Shown: positions 6,823 to 7,793 of the stretch, piece by piece | Position numbering within the stretch: position 1 is the stretch's first letter | How the letters are laid out: every line of letters begins with the position of its first letter | Assembly: GCA_015493625.1 (NCBI GenBank) | Contig: WGCT01000528.1 | Coordinates: forward strand, 1-7,793 | Length of the DNA stretch: 7,793 nt | Reading direction: 5' to 3' | From: Draconibacterium sp. | Lineage (GTDB): Bacteria; Bacteroidota; Bacteroidia; Bacteroidales; Prolixibacteraceae | Program-made: the position numbers and the translations under genes | The notes under the pieces: model-generated | The model's database searches: none | Told to the model about the DNA's origin: nothing | The model's input: only the letters and a program-made list of their open reading frames with translations

Positions 6823-7518
6823 ATGAAGAGAGCAGCTCTTTTTATATTATTGATAGTATTGCAGAGTATGTTGTTAATGGCAATTGCCCAAGACAGTACG
6901 GTTTTACCTGTTAACAATAAAGGGTTTTATGTGGGTGGCGAGGTTTCGACAAATGGTTGGGGCGGAAACATCCGATATATTTTTAATAAAACGATTACGC
7001 TAAAAACAGGCATCGAAAGATTAAATTTAAAGCACGGACTGAATTTTAATGAATCGGGAGTTGATTTCGAAGCTGATTTACTATACAAAACCGGAGGTAT
7101 TTATTTAATGGCAGATTTTAACTACACAAAAAATCTGTACATAGTGGCAGGAGCTGCCATGAATTCGTTAAATCCGGAAATAAAAGGATACGCAGTAAGC
7201 GATTTGCAATACGGCGATATCTCAATTCCTGCATCGGAAGTTGGCGAATTTATTTTCACACTCACTCCAAGCATGGATATTTCGCCGTATGCAGCTGTAG
7301 GGTTCCGTAGCTTTATAGGTGCAAAAGAGCGGGTTTCGTTTAATTTCGAAACTGGTCTTTATTATTTGGGCGCACCAAATGTAGAGATTGAAGCAACCGG
7401 ATTACTTGCCCCCACTGCCGACCCGGCACACGGGCAAAAACAACTAATAGAGAGGCAATTAAGTCAGTATAAATTTTATCCGGTAATTAAATTTAATCTG
7501 GCGGTAAAACTTTTTTAA
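6823..7518 (+). CDS. Exported beta-barrel-like outer membrane protein, function unknown
   Basis: A 231-residue protein with a clear signal peptide: Lys2-Arg3, the hydrophobic run AALFILLIVLQSMLLM, then an A-I-A motif at 20-22 with likely cleavage before Gln23. The mature part, about 209 residues, starts with GFYVGGEVSTNGWGGNIRYIF (34-54) and alternates short aromatic strands with turns. It includes LTPSMDISPYAAVGF (147-161), FNFETGLYYLGAP (173-185) and a last strand ending in Phe231, the terminal aromatic typical of outer-membrane barrels. This length and layout fit a small 8-10-stranded barrel. Residues 190-215 (ATGLLAPTADP then a Gln/Glu-rich stretch) probably form an extracellular loop. 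I recognise the general type from Bacteroidota and proteobacterial genomes but know no function. It is divergent from uvrB across a 160-bp gap. TACATTTT at 6801-6808 resembles a -7 element but has no good -33 partner, so its promoter is unresolved. No clear terminator follows. Confidence 0.8.
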   Translation: MKRAALFILLIVLQSMLLMAIAQDSTVLPVNNKGFYVGGEVSTNGWGGNIRYIFNKTITLKTGIERLNLKHGLNFNESGVDFEADLLYKTGGIYLMADFNYTKNLYIVAGAAMNSLNPEIKGYAVSDLQYGDISIPASEVGEFIFTLTPSMDISPYAAVGFRSFIGAKERVSFNFETGLYYLGAPNVEIEATGLLAPTADPAHGQKQLIERQLSQYKFYPVIKFNLAVKLF

Positions 7519-7643
7519 GCAAAAAAACCGACCTAACGAAACGAGCATGACTAGTAATTATCACACAGAAGTACGATTTAGTTGAAACACTATTTTTTTG
7601 TCCTGTGTCTTGATTCTTAATTCTAAAGTTTAATAGTATGAAA

Positions 7644-7682
7644 CCCGGATGCCGGGAGTTATTAGTTTTATTTGAGCCGGCA
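7644..7682. other. Two overlapping, mutually exclusive GC hairpins
   Basis: CCCGG (7644-7648) pairs with CCGGG (7652-7656) around an ATG triloop. The segment TGCCGG (7650-7655) can instead pair with CCGGCA (7677-7682) across a 21-nt AT-rich loop. Both use the same CCGG stretch, so only one can form at a time. They stand out in otherwise AT-rich, apparently non-coding DNA after the beta-barrel gene. Short stems of this kind can also arise by chance. Confidence 0.35.
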
Positions 7683-7728
7683 CAAAAGGAGATGTATATT
7701 GAGAAACAACATATTTATTACTCACCCT

Positions 7729-7768
7729 GATAATTTAGCAGTCTGATAAATCAGACTACCAAATTATC
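7729..7768. repeat. Two-part inverted repeat (hairpin with internal loop)
   Basis: The outer arms GATAATTT (7729-7736) and AAATTATC (7761-7768) pair over 8 bp. A 3x3 internal loop (AGC/ACC) follows, then the inner arms AGTCTGA (7740-7746) and TCAGACT (7751-7757) pair over 7 bp around a TAAA loop (7747-7750). Fifteen Watson-Crick pairs in 40 nt are unlikely by chance. There is no T-run directly after it. Confidence 0.65.
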
Positions 7769-7769
7769 G

Positions 7770-7793
7770 TCCCTCTCTACGCGTAGAGAGGGA
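7770..7793. repeat. Perfect 24-bp palindrome at the window edge
   Basis: TCCCTCTCTACG (7770-7781) is exactly the reverse complement of CGTAGAGAGGGA (7782-7793), with no spacer; the centre is ACGCGT. It begins one base after the preceding inverted repeat and runs to the last base of the window, so what follows it is unknown. It could be the stem of a terminator whose T-run is cut off, a dispersed palindromic repeat or a protein-binding site. Confidence 0.75.

Noticed and set aside
7563..7608. Inverted repeat ACACAG / CTGTGT
   Set aside because: Six base pairs across a 34-nt loop are expected by chance.
7638..7730. 30-codon frame as a genuine small protein gene
   Set aside because: No convincing promoter or ribosome site and no recognisable sequence; kept only as part of a speculative leader.

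Overview
The window looks like chromosomal DNA from a member of the Bacteroidota. Three things point there. The best promoters match the class-specific TTTG / TAnnTTTG pattern. Starts are preceded by A-rich leaders rather than Shine-Dalgarno sites. The proteins (Wzi-family outer membrane protein, YIP1-family membrane protein, small HTH protein ending in an 'EPGPNGGIVLLDD' tail) are of types common in marine or gut Bacteroidales/Marinilabiliales. The order-level placement is an impression, not a measurement.

Layout, left to right. 1-168: AT-rich non-coding DNA with a plausible promoter. 169-417 (+): an 82-residue helix-turn-helix protein, closed by a clear intrinsic terminator (436-468). 542-1744 (+): an NCS2 uracil/xanthine permease (uraA type). 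1745-2022: a 278-bp convergent gap with a large interrupted hairpin (1758-1827) and nothing else recognised. 2023-3438 (-): a capsule-assembly Wzi-family outer membrane protein with a GTG start and its own promoter. 3523-3981 (-): smpB. 3989-4558 (-): a five-segment YIP1-family membrane protein. 4632-6662 (-): uvrB. 6663-6822: a 160-bp divergent gap holding three TGTT/AGTT-N4-AACA units that also fold into a hairpin followed by a T-run. 6823-7518 (+): a secreted small beta-barrel protein of unknown role. 7519-7793: 275 bp without a convincing gene, but with several inverted repeats, ending in a perfect 24-bp palindrome at the window edge.

How the genes relate. The minus-strand block uvrB, YIP1, smpB, Wzi appears to be at least three transcription units. 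The YIP1 gene has a strong promoter of its own and is 7 bp from smpB, so those two form a likely operon. smpB ends in a hairpin terminator that holds the stop codon in its loop. The Wzi gene then restarts from another promoter. uvrB (nucleotide excision repair) and smpB (trans-translation) are housekeeping genes. The permease serves nucleobase salvage. The two outer-membrane proteins are envelope genes that are not in an obvious pathway cluster here.

Overall this is a mostly ordinary housekeeping region. I see no CRISPR array, transposase, integrase, defence system, tRNA, rRNA or tmRNA. The signals most worth a second look are non-coding: the repeat/hairpin element in front of uvrB, the smpB stop-codon hairpin, and the cluster of palindromes at the right edge.
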